This document shows positions 7,593 through 14,180 of a stretch of DNA of 19,666 bases, in pieces. The notes beneath the pieces are model-generated. The model did not search any database. It was not told the origin of the DNA and saw only the letters and a list, made by a program, of their open reading frames with translations. This DNA comes from Atribacteria bacterium SCGC AAA255-G05. Its GTDB lineage: Bacteria; Atribacterota; Phoenicimicrobiia; Phoenicimicrobiales; Phoenicimicrobiaceae. The stretch spans positions 2,100 to 21,765 of the forward strand of contig ASPA01000037.1 of assembly GCA_000405605.1 (NCBI GenBank), written 5' to 3'. The translations under genes were made by a program, and so were the position numbers. Position 1 is the first letter of the stretch. Each line of letters starts with the position of its first letter.

Positions 7593-8072
7593 ATGTGTAA
7601 TGAAAAAATGCAAAATAAATATTTACCATTTAGCAAAAAAGAATTGTTGTTACACTTTGCCCCAGTAGGGAAAGAGTGCGAGCCAAACGAAAACCAGTTA
7701 AATTATTACATACGAAGTATTGAAAATTATGAGAAATATAAAAAGGAAACCATACTGGGGAAACCTTTGCATGAAATAAAAGGATCTTGTCAAATTCAAA
7801 AAGACGAGCGTTTTTGGACAGTTAATACCTTAATGAATATTTTTTATAGCTCGAATCGTGTTAATGATTTATGTTTGTTATTTGAAAAAGCTTTTGGAAA
7901 GAAAGTTCCAATATCAATGGAAATTAATAGTTGGGAAAAATGTTTTAGTAGTAATAATTTAAAACTATATTTTGAAGTAGATTTACCATCTCCTGCTATC
8001 TATAAAGAAAAATTATATTCATTATATAAAGAAGATAGAATTCAAGAACATCAAATAATACCTTTCCAATAA
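7593..8072 (+). pseudogene. 5' half of a PD-(D/E)XK-type protein gene, cut at a rearrangement junction
   Basis: The start ATG has GGAG ten bases upstream. The first 158 codons (to TTC at 8064-8066) form a coherent N-terminal region with no recognised domain; then the frame reads one Gln and a stop. At 8067 the sequence stops matching a second copy of its last 95 bases, found inverted at the right window edge. There the frame continues without interruption into a C-terminal nuclease-like part with VDALIL and LIEAKV. The rebuilt protein would have 318 residues with the nuclease motif in its second half, so the piece here lacks the catalytic part. It ends on top of the truncated antirepressor gene of the opposite strand. 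Confidence 0.75.
7972..8066 (+). repeat. 95-bp inverted repeat, left copy
   Basis: These 95 bases are identical, base for base, to the reverse complement of 19572-19666. The match ends on the left copy at 8066 (C at 8067 against A in the other copy). On the other side it is limited only by the window edge, so the true repeat may be longer. It codes for the last 31 residues of the truncated gene. Confidence 0.95.
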
Positions 8073-8548
8073 TCGGTGAGTTTATTGCGGGTTTCCTGCC
8101 CCATCATTCTTTGCTGAATCCATTTTTTGCTTCTGCCGTGCTGATGCCAGTAGTCCCTGGCTCTGTCCAGAGACCGTGCCGGGTCCGCCATGTCCTGCAT
8201 CCGTTCATAGCCTGTTTTAGCCAGCCAGAGTTTTATCGGTTCAGCCTTGGGACTGGGAACAGATTGGATAAGTCGTAATAAGGTTTCCGGATCAGCAGCG
8301 TCGGTCAGGTATTTTTTTCCGTCCGCTGCTTCCATTTTCAGTCGGTTACATTTTGTAACCGACTCACTGCCTTCTTTTTTTAACCGATTTTTCAGGACTT
8401 TCCAGTAGTTTCGTGCCGCCTGATAATCCGGCTGCTGTATAAGAACCTGTAATATATCAACCACCGAGAAATACCAGGTTTCATTCTGCTCGTCGTAATG
8501 ACGGCGGATTTTATAGTTTTCAAAAACGGCTAAAGTATTATCACTCAT
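8051..8548 (-). pseudogene. BRO/DinD-type phage antirepressor, C-terminally truncated
   Basis: The ATG at 8546-8548 follows GGAGGAGG. The product begins with a Bro-N domain (AVFENYKIRR, TWYFSVVDILQVL) and continues with GKKYLTDAAD, LLRLIQSVPSPKAEPIKLWLA and WIQQRMMGQETRNKLTDYWK. Homologues with this series run on for well over 100 further residues; here true similarity ends at about DYWK, next to base 8067, and three foreign codons lead to a stop. The gene is thus cut by the same junction that cuts its neighbour. BRO/antirepressor proteins bind DNA or repressor in phages and mobile elements. Base composition is visibly more G+C-rich than the adjoining genes, which fits recent transfer. It follows abiEii on the same strand after a hairpin. 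Confidence 0.8.
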
Positions 8549-8579
8549 TTACTTCATCCTCCTCCCCGCTATTCAGTTC

Positions 8580-8604
8580 CTTGCCCAAGATCTTATGGGG
8601 CAAG
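8580..8604. terminator. Hairpin between abiEii and the antirepressor
   Basis: CTTGCCC (8580-8586) and GGGCAAG (8598-8604) form a perfect 7-bp stem around an 11-base loop. It lies just downstream of the abiEii stop on the minus strand. There is no T run on that strand, so intrinsic termination is uncertain. Confidence 0.35.
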
Positions 8605-8617
8605 TTTTGCAATATCA

Positions 8618-9457
8618 CTATTTAACCAATTCAAAAATTACTTTTTTAATTTCATCCATTACTTCAGCAAAAGATATTTTATTAACATAATTGAATTCCC
8701 TTTGATATTTTGCCCAACGTTCCCGAATAAATTTATCTTTTCCAATAAAATCAAGTATATTTTCTGAGTTTGAGAGTATATCAATTGATTCTCTTCTTTC
8801 CATAGTTGCAATAAGAGCTTTTTTGCACAAAGAATAATCAATGCCGATTCCTCTTAATTTGCTCAGTTTATATATATCATAAAAATCCCTTGATCTAGTA
8901 TTTAAAACTCCTCTGAAGAGAACGGTCTCAATTTTTTCTGCTAATATCGTTTCTAAGTTATATGAATAAATTGAAATCCATCTTTCTTCCATCAATAATT
9001 TATATTTATATTCGATTGCATGTGGGGTAATTCTATCTCCGGATGTTAAATCAACTTTAATTGGAACTGTGAGAGTATCATAGAAACAATCCATAGATAT
9101 TCTAAATCCACTATATATGTCATTCTTCCTAATTTCATTTATCCACTTTAATCTAAAACTAACACCGTCATTAATATCTAATGCAAGAATTTCATTAAAT
9201 ATTCTTTGAATATTTTCTCCAGTAAGCGGATGATTTCTAATCGTTGCATCGATATCCATTGTTGTTCTACTTTCAAGCCCTATCATTGCTGATATTAGCA
9301 TCCCACCTTTTAATATAAAACTTGATTTATAAGGCGAGCTAGAAATTCTCTCTAGCAATCTTTCCATCATATAATTCTGGAGAATTACTTGTGCTGAAAT
9401 TCTTTTCTCCCTGGAAATATTTCTTATTTTAGCTTTTAACTGCATCGCATTTCTCAC
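8618..9457 (-). CDS. abiEii: AbiEii-type nucleotidyltransferase toxin (pair 1)
   Basis: 279 residues from a GTG whose GTGA overlaps the stop of the preceding abiEi by 4 bp, indicating translational coupling; an ATG four codons later is an alternative. The DNA-polymerase-beta-like nucleotidyltransferase signature is present: FILKGGML with K50-G51-G52, MDID with D68 and D70, and a later VDLTSGD. The family-typical AEKIE (173-177) and RSRDFYDIYKL (188-198) follow. AbiEii toxins transfer nucleotides, in related enzymes onto tRNA acceptor ends, and stop growth of phage-infected cells; AbiEi counteracts this. Catalytic residues look intact. Confidence 0.9.
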   Translation of the reverse strand: MRNAMQLKAKIRNISREKRISAQVILQNYMMERLLERISSSPYKSSFILKGGMLISAMIGLESRTTMDIDATIRNHPLTGENIQRIFNEILALDINDGVSFRLKWINEIRKNDIYSGFRISMDCFYDTLTVPIKVDLTSGDRITPHAIEYKYKLLMEERWISIYSYNLETILAEKIETVLFRGVLNTRSRDFYDIYKLSKLRGIGIDYSLCKKALIATMERRESIDILSNSENILDFIGKDKFIRERWAKYQREFNYVNKISFAEVMDEIKKVIFELVK

Positions 9458-10047
9458 AGTAAAATCTCCATAAATTGTCGTATGATTTTTTCAACCTTAA
9501 ACAATTTTGCATATTTCATAAGCAGGGTAATATTATTATCTTTCCTAACTACATAACGTTTTAAAGCATTGTTTAACATTTCAGTATCTATTTGATTTCG
9601 ACTTCTAACTATATCTACAATTGTTCTCTCAATATTATAGGTGCTAATATTTCTTCCAAAACTAGATAATAATTCTACTTTACCTATCTCATGCAAGTTC
9701 TTATGAACATAAAATGTGAATATACCTTCTTCTTTGAGTGATTTTACATGGTATCTATTTGGGAAAGTCATTGTATAATGATTTGGTGTTGTATCTGTTA
9801 AATCATGTAGATACAAAGCTGTTCCATGCGAATAAATTCCTTTGCGATATCTTGCTTGAATTCTAAACATTTCGTCATCAAAAGCATCAACAGTTAAATA
9901 TACGCCTCTTTTAATTTTTTCTATAAACCCTTTTCTGACTAAGATTGATAAATAAATTCTTGGGATCCCTAATTGATCTACCTGCGATGACAATATTAAT
10001 CCTTTATTATCTTTAATAATCTCAATCAACTTCTCTTCATGATTCAT
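9454..10047 (-). CDS. abiEi: AbiEi-type antitoxin/repressor (pair 1)
   Basis: 197 residues, ATG behind AGGTGG. Residues 1-55 form a winged helix (LILSSQVDQLGIPRIYLSILVRKGFIEKIKRGVYL). The second half has the family signature YSHGTALYLHDLTDTTP and NIERTIVDIVRS. AbiEi antitoxins neutralise the partner toxin and repress their own operon by binding repeats upstream through the winged helix. The promoter just upstream indeed carries two 13-14-bp direct repeats. Overlaps its toxin gene by 4 bp. Confidence 0.9.
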   Translation of the reverse strand: MNHEEKLIEIIKDNKGLILSSQVDQLGIPRIYLSILVRKGFIEKIKRGVYLTVDAFDDEMFRIQARYRKGIYSHGTALYLHDLTDTTPNHYTMTFPNRYHVKSLKEEGIFTFYVHKNLHEIGKVELLSSFGRNISTYNIERTIVDIVRSRNQIDTEMLNNALKRYVVRKDNNITLLMKYAKLFKVEKIIRQFMEILL

Positions 10048-10067
10048 ACCAACACCACCTTTTTACA

Positions 10068-10107
10068 TTTACACGTTTATTGTATTCTGTTTACGTTTAT
10101 TTGTAAA
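10068..10107 (-). promoter_or_regulatory. abiE pair 1 promoter with two direct-repeat operators
   Basis: On the minus strand TTTACA (10102-10107) and TACAAT (10079-10084) are separated by exactly 17 bases, a good sigma-70-type promoter. AATAAACGTAAAC (10089-10101) and AATAAACGTGTAAA (10068-10081) are direct repeats 20 bp apart, so on the same helix face. One fills most of the spacer and the other covers the -10 and start region. This is what autorepression by AbiEi would need. Confidence 0.7.
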
Positions 10108-10553
10108 GAGTTAGTTAACTGTAAACCGAGACACATTCTATTTTTTCTATGGTTTAATTTTTCCTTTTAAGAAGTCTTCCTTTGGGACGTCTATCTATAA
10201 TAATAACCTAAAGCCTCAACCTTCCGGGTAAAAAACTCCTCAGATCCTATGGATTATTTCGTTGTAAGTTATCAAATTATTAACCTAGTACACCGTCTCC
10301 GATATTCGTTTAGAATTCATATTATCCAAAAGAAACAGCCCTTCTAATTATTTTTACTTCATGAAAATAGCTGCCCCGATTATATTCCCTTGATATTAAA
10401 GTTACCGAACTATTGTCTTGGTACACTTTCCATATTTATTCCCAATTATATTCTTTTGTATTTTGTGAAGTTGTGAAGCCACATTCCAACCAAGATTATT
10501 TTTTAAGTAATCAGTGGTTGTTTGTTGAACTAAAGTGTCTTCGTTTAAATAGG
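10108..10553. other. Gene-free stretch made of degenerate repeats
   Basis: No coding region is visible between the abiE promoter and the rhuM stop. The stretch holds a degenerate copy of the dispersed repeat (10223-10300), a fragment of its core (about 10391-10424, GTTACCGAACTATTG) and a fragment of the 104-bp palindrome (about 10457-10480). The last 70 bases show nothing recognisable. Confidence 0.55.
10223..10300 (-). repeat. Copy C of dispersed intergenic repeat (degenerate)
   Basis: Read on the minus strand it begins GGAGACGGTGTACT and ends with GGAGTTTTTTACCCGG, matching the outline and ends of copies A and B. The core is TTAATAATTTGATAACTT. It has accumulated more differences than those copies. 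Confidence 0.6.
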
Positions 10554-11591
10554 TCATAACTTTTTCTTTCTTGAATTAAGTAATTTTTTGACTTCCCGGT
10601 CAAAATCGGATTCAAGCATACGATCTTGAACAACCCTATACTTTTCATACTCACACTCCGCTAAAGCGACCGCTACATCATGGCTGACCTTGCCACTGTC
10701 CTGCAAGACATCCTCTTCATTAAATCGCAGAAAGGCGTCAAGCTTGGCTACCCAATCCTTCATGTACATCACAATACCTTTTTGTGCTTGCATTTCGGCG
10801 TAATCAAGATACATGGTTACAATCCGATTGAGCAGGTTCAATTCCTTTTCATCCAGATAATTTTTGGCGATACTAACATCGGTTTTACGGATTGCACCTT
10901 TGGGGCTGTTTTTCCAACTGGTTAGGCCGATGTATGGCTTTTTACTATCGACTCTATGGACAATAATTTCCGGGGCAGTCTGCCCACTTATAGCAAAATG
11001 TAATTTGTTCTGGACTGTGGCAAAAAATTGTTTGGTGATTGCTTCGTTCGGATCATAGTCGGCACTGCACTGCGCATATATATCGGTGATCTTCTGATAA
11101 AATCTACGTTCGCTCGAACGAATATTACGAATGCGCGCCAGTTGCTCTTCAAAATAATCCTTACCAAAGATATTATTGGGATTTTTTAGCCGTTCATCAT
11201 CCATGGCAAAGCCCTTGATGATATACTCCTTAAGTACTTGGGTTGCCCAGATGCGAAAGTGCGTCGCTTGTCTTGAATTGACGCGGTAGCCAACGGAAAT
11301 AATGGCATCGAGATTATAAAACTTTGTTTGATAGGTCTTGCCGTCCGCGGCAGTATGTGCAAAATTTGCACATACTGAATCTTCCTGCAGTTCACCGCTT
11401 TCAAAGATATTTTTGAGGTGTTTGGTAATAACGGAGCGATCTATATCGAATAGTTCAGCAATCTTTGCTTGAGTAAGCCAAATATTTTCATCGCGCAAAA
11501 ATATCTCCACTTTCACCTTGCCGTTTGGCGTAGTGTAGAGCAGAAATTCTGTAAAGCTGTTCTGTTTAGCAATCTGTTTATTCTTTTTCAT
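10554..11591 (-). CDS. rhuM: RhuM-family protein
   Basis: 345 residues using the ATG at 11589-11591, which has TTGAGG ten bases upstream; a longer TTG-started frame to 11606 would begin inside that ribosome binding site. After a basic start comes a helix-turn-helix (NIWLTQAKIAELFDIDRSVITKHL), then SVCANFAHTAADGKTYQTKFYNLDAIISVGYRVNS, a signature of the Virulence_RhuM family first noted on Salmonella pathogenicity island 3. A long, helical C-terminal part with FFATVQNKLHFAISGQTA follows. The biochemical role is not established; RhuM genes are common on islands and beside restriction and toxin-antitoxin loci. The coding sequence is more G+C-rich than the abiE genes around it, which suggests separate acquisition. 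It looks intact. Confidence 0.88.
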   Translation of the reverse strand: MKKNKQIAKQNSFTEFLLYTTPNGKVKVEIFLRDENIWLTQAKIAELFDIDRSVITKHLKNIFESGELQEDSVCANFAHTAADGKTYQTKFYNLDAIISVGYRVNSRQATHFRIWATQVLKEYIIKGFAMDDERLKNPNNIFGKDYFEEQLARIRNIRSSERRFYQKITDIYAQCSADYDPNEAITKQFFATVQNKLHFAISGQTAPEIIVHRVDSKKPYIGLTSWKNSPKGAIRKTDVSIAKNYLDEKELNLLNRIVTMYLDYAEMQAQKGIVMYMKDWVAKLDAFLRFNEEDVLQDSGKVSHDVAVALAECEYEKYRVVQDRMLESDFDREVKKLLNSRKKKL

Positions 11592-11675
11592 AAGTTTATA
11601 CCTCAATTCCGTCGCTCATCAGCCGCGGGAATAATAAATCCTTTTATTCTATCTTCGCCACTTATTAAAATATGA

Positions 11676-11694
11676 CAAACGAACCGTCTCCAGT
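11676..11694 (-). repeat. REP-like fragment upstream of rhuM
   Basis: On the minus strand this reads GGAGACGGTTCGTTTGTCA, the half-element pattern GGxGACGGTTC...TGTCA of REP repeats and similar to the hairpin at 7012-7038. No second arm was found close by. Confidence 0.4.
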
Positions 11695-11731
11695 CACACA
11701 TTTCCCCGGCCAGGACAAATGTAATCCTTTG

Positions 11732-11938
11732 TTATAGTTTTGGCACCCTTTCTTTTAAGAGTCTTTGCATTTCATATTTAGGCATAAGCATATCAGCATG
11801 CTCTCCGGTTTTCGGGTCTATACATTCGAAACACATTCCCCAAAAGTCTCCATCTTCATCAGGTGTAAACTTTATTTTACTTGTTTTTCCACATTTAGAA
11901 CATGATATTTCAAGAAATTCTACTTTTTTTTCTTCCAT
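11732..11938 (-). CDS. Small zinc-ribbon protein
   Basis: 68 residues, ATG behind GGAAGGTGG. Two CxxC knuckles, C13-C16 (CSKC) and C36-C39 (CFEC), would bind one zinc ion in a ribbon fold. The acidic loop PDEDGDFWGM sits between them and a basic helix (MQRLLKERVPKL) ends the protein. The function is unknown; such ribbons commonly act as nucleic-acid or protein adaptors. It stands alone between two repeat-filled gaps. Confidence 0.7.
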   Translation of the reverse strand: MEEKKVEFLEISCSKCGKTSKIKFTPDEDGDFWGMCFECIDPKTGEHADMLMPKYEMQRLLKERVPKL

Positions 11939-11979
11939 AATATATCACCACCTTCCAAAATCTAATTTTAATAAAGTCC

Positions 11980-12083
11980 TGGGGTCAGGCTTCACAGATT
12001 CACATTTTTATCAATTCTTCAAATTGATTTGACAGTAAAATCATATTTTTATATATTTTGTGAACTTGTGAAGCCTGACCCCA
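11980..12083. repeat. 104-bp palindromic REP-like element
   Basis: TGGGGTCAGGCTTCAC (11980-11995) is exactly complementary to GTGAAGCCTGACCCCA (12068-12083). The next bases inward (AGATTCACA, TGTGAACTT) still pair largely, and a small hairpin TCAATT..AATTGA sits at the centre (12011-12027). The GGGGTCAGG end is characteristic of REP/BIME elements mobilised by REP-associated tyrosine transposases. A decayed half copy lies at about 10457-10480. No transposase is in the window. Confidence 0.85.
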
Positions 12084-12100
12084 CTATCTTCCTCTATCTT

Positions 12101-12179
12101 CCGGTTAAGAAGCTCCCTCGACCCCATAGGTTTTCTGCTAAAAGTTATCGAATTACTGAGCATTAACAACCGTCCCTTA
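12101..12179 (-). repeat. Copy B of dispersed intergenic repeat
   Basis: Read on the minus strand it starts AAGGGACGGTTGTTAATG, has the core CTCAGTAATTCGATAACT and ends TTCTTAACCGG. It is the best match to copy A (7437-7511). It touches the abiEii stop of pair 2 and lies 17 bp from the 104-bp palindrome, so two repeat families are stacked in this gap. Confidence 0.75.
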
Positions 12180-13049
12180 TTACTCTTTTTCTTTTTTAAT
12201 ATTATTAAATATGGGTAACAGAGATTTTTTTATAGCATCCATTACATATTCAAATTCAATATTCGAATGACCTATCTTTTTTAGAAATAATTTCCATTGA
12301 TTTATTCTATTGTCATCTTCAATAAACTCTTTCTTAAAAACCTGATCAAATTTTAAAATATCTGTTCCTCTTCTCTTAAAAGTTTCTACTATGGCCTTCT
12401 GCAAAATATCTCTATTAAATTTTTTTTCAGATAACAAAATAAAAATATCATAAAAATCTTTCATCCTGCTGTTCAACTCTCCCAAAGAAACAATGGCTTC
12501 AAATTTTTCTGCTACAACAGATTCAAAAGAATACATCTTTATTTTAGGATAATCCATATCCAGAAGTACAGGATAATCAGCTGTAATAACTTCCGGTACA
12601 ACAATATCATTGAAACCTATATCTACCCAAAGCATCTCTTTAGCTTTTCCCAAATATCCGGTTAATTTTACTCTTACCCCTTTATATTCAGCTTCTTTCC
12701 TGATCTCTTCAACTAAAACAGAATCAGAATCAAATACGACGCCATCATTGTATTTAATCTTACATATATTTTTAAATATCTCTTTTATACTCTCCATATC
12801 ATTTAATATTTGATAGGCCAGAAAATCTATATCTCTAGTTGGCCTACCGGTAAATCCAGTCATTGAAAATAAAAACAATCCACCTTTTAATATAAAATTA
12901 TCTTTATACTCAGAGACACTTAAACGATACAATAATCTCTCTTGCATGTATAACTGCAGGATAAGATTAAAAGTTTTTTTGTACTCTTTAGCAATGTTTT
13001 TGAGCCTTGCTTTAACTGAAGCATCCATATTTCTTACTTCATTTCTCAT
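12180..13049 (-). CDS. abiEii: AbiEii-type nucleotidyltransferase toxin (pair 2)
   Basis: 289 residues; the ATG overlaps the abiEi stop as ATGA. Motifs mirror pair 1: FILKGGLFL (K55-G56-G57), TRDID (D73, D75), WVDIGFNDIV in the position of the third acidic motif, AEKFEAI, and SRMKDFYDIFIL. The nucleotidyltransferase core is intact. Sequence similarity to pair 1 is limited outside motifs, so the two are old paralogues or independent arrivals, not a recent tandem copy. The C-terminus is Lys-rich and the stop abuts a dispersed repeat. Confidence 0.9.
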   Translation of the reverse strand: MRNEVRNMDASVKARLKNIAKEYKKTFNLILQLYMQERLLYRLSVSEYKDNFILKGGLFLFSMTGFTGRPTRDIDFLAYQILNDMESIKEIFKNICKIKYNDGVVFDSDSVLVEEIRKEAEYKGVRVKLTGYLGKAKEMLWVDIGFNDIVVPEVITADYPVLLDMDYPKIKMYSFESVVAEKFEAIVSLGELNSRMKDFYDIFILLSEKKFNRDILQKAIVETFKRRGTDILKFDQVFKKEFIEDDNRINQWKLFLKKIGHSNIEFEYVMDAIKKSLLPIFNNIKKEKE

Positions 13050-13657
13050 ATAAGTACCTCTATATATTTTTGAACAACATCTTTAAGCTTTGCTTTAGCA
13101 GCATACTTCATAAGTTTAGAAATGTTTTTATCTCTTCTTTTAACATACTCCTTGATACTTTCAATAATAATATCTTTACTGATTTTATCTTCATATCTTA
13201 GGCAATCACATATAGTTTTTTCAATATTATATATCTTGATAATATTTCCATTTATATCTATTTTTTCTACTCCATCCATATAATATTTATCAGAAAAATA
13301 ATAAAGTTTTATAGGTGGATAATCAGGTAGTTTTATATTATAATTTCTCCTGACTGCTATCGTATATTCCCCCGGCGTATAACTTGTAAGCTCATAGTAA
13401 GCTAGGGCCGACACAAGGCAAATAACTCCATGGTGAATAATTTTGGATACATTAATTAGTTCTTCTTCAACATCAAATTTTGCATCCTTCCATCTATAAA
13501 GACCTTGTTTTATTCTTTCAATAACACCCTCATTAATTAAATCTCTCAAGTATCTTCTGTTTATACCTGCACAGCTTATGTCTTTTGTTCTAATATAGCC
13601 ATTATTAACATAAAAAACTTCTTTGATCTTTTCTCTAATTTTATTCTTCAATTTCAT
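13046..13657 (-). CDS. abiEi: AbiEi-type antitoxin/repressor (pair 2)
   Basis: 203 residues from the ATG at 13655-13657. An ATG nine codons upstream (13682-13684) was not used because it lies inside the TATAAT of the predicted promoter and so would not be transcribed; the chosen start also aligns with the antitoxin of pair 1. Winged helix at the N-terminus (GYIRTKDISCAGINRRYLRDLINEGVIERIKQGLYRW), then ISxHG-like HHGVICLVSALAYYELTSYTPGEY and NIEKTICDCLRYEDKIS, both family features. Neutralises the adjacent toxin and probably represses this operon. The ribosome binding site (AAAGTAAGG) is weak and close. Confidence 0.85.
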   Translation of the reverse strand: MKLKNKIREKIKEVFYVNNGYIRTKDISCAGINRRYLRDLINEGVIERIKQGLYRWKDAKFDVEEELINVSKIIHHGVICLVSALAYYELTSYTPGEYTIAVRRNYNIKLPDYPPIKLYYFSDKYYMDGVEKIDINGNIIKIYNIEKTICDCLRYEDKISKDIIIESIKEYVKRRDKNISKLMKYAAKAKLKDVVQKYIEVLI

Positions 13658-13677
13658 TACCTTACTTTCACAAATCC

Positions 13678-13712
13678 ACGGCATTATACTTTATTGCCGT
13701 AGGTTTTGTATA
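13678..13712 (-). promoter_or_regulatory. abiE pair 2 promoter with palindromic operator
   Basis: On the minus strand TATACA (13707-13712) and TATAAT (13683-13688) are 18 bases apart. The inverted repeat ACGGCA/TGCCGT (13678-13683 and 13695-13700) overlaps one end of the -10 box and extends into the spacer, so a bound repressor would block polymerase. This differs from the direct repeats of pair 1. Confidence 0.55.
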
Positions 13713-13859
13713 TTTCTTTCCTTATTATACTTCTCCTCTTTCTTTTTGCAAATATATATTTAATATTTTAATTAAAATAGTTATTTTTTCTTTTTAAAAA
13801 AGGGCAATCTCATTACTCTTTCTGTTATTCCTCTTTCCTTTAGGTAAGTTCCGCTCCTT

Positions 13860-14084
13860 TTATGTCATTCCCCTATACTTTTTAATTCTTTCTCTTATCC
13901 ACTGCCAGTCGGGATTTCCGCAATTAAAAAATGATTTGAAATTGTCTTTCAACCATTCATAATAATCATCTTCAACATACTTACAGAAAGACTCTACAAG
14001 TGCTTTTTTAAATATATCATCAGGTACTTCCGTTTCCTTAAGTTCTTCATCTAAGAATTCTCTTACAGCTTTTCTATCAAGCAA
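13860..14084 (-). CDS. Small acidic protein of unknown function
   Basis: 74 residues from a TTG start; AAAGGAGGG ends seven bases before it, which supports this start. The sequence is rich in Glu, Asp and aromatic residues (DDYYEWLKDNFKSFFNCGNPDWQWIRERIKKY) and is probably helical. No signal peptide or membrane segment is visible and I do not recognise the family. It could be a small regulator or toxin-antitoxin component without a visible partner. A perfect palindrome with a TATAAT box lies just upstream. Confidence 0.6.
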   Translation of the reverse strand: MLDRKAVREFLDEELKETEVPDDIFKKALVESFCKYVEDDYYEWLKDNFKSFFNCGNPDWQWIRERIKKYRGMT

Positions 14085-14101
14085 TATAATCCCTCCTTTT
14101 G

Positions 14102-14117
14102 TAGTATAATTATACTA
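14102..14117. promoter_or_regulatory. Perfect 16-bp palindrome over a -10 box
   Basis: TAGTATAATTATACTA is its own reverse complement. It contains TATAAT and lies 18 bases upstream of the TTG of the small acidic protein, directly before its ribosome binding site. An operator overlapping the promoter is likely; no good -35 box was found. Confidence 0.5.
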
Positions 14118-14146
14118 AATAAGTAACCTAATTAATGAAAACTAAC

Positions 14147-14160
14147 AACTGTCCCCCTAG
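14147..14160 (-). repeat. Fragment of GGGACAGTTGTTA-type repeat
   Basis: On the minus strand GGGGACAGTTGTTAGTT matches the outer end of the dispersed repeats (GGGACGGTTGTTAATG). Only the end is present. Confidence 0.35.
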
Positions 14161-14180
14161 ACATACAATTACGAGTATAC

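Noticed and set aside
7972..8066. The 95-bp repeat as a phage attachment site
   Set aside because: The copies are inverted, lie inside coding sequence and no integrase or tRNA gene is near.
11592..11606. TTG start for rhuM
   Set aside because: The TTG is part of the TTGAGG ribosome binding site of the ATG at 11589-11591.
13658..13684. Upstream ATG for abiEi pair 2
   Set aside because: It lies within the predicted TATAAT box and gives an extension absent from the other antitoxin.
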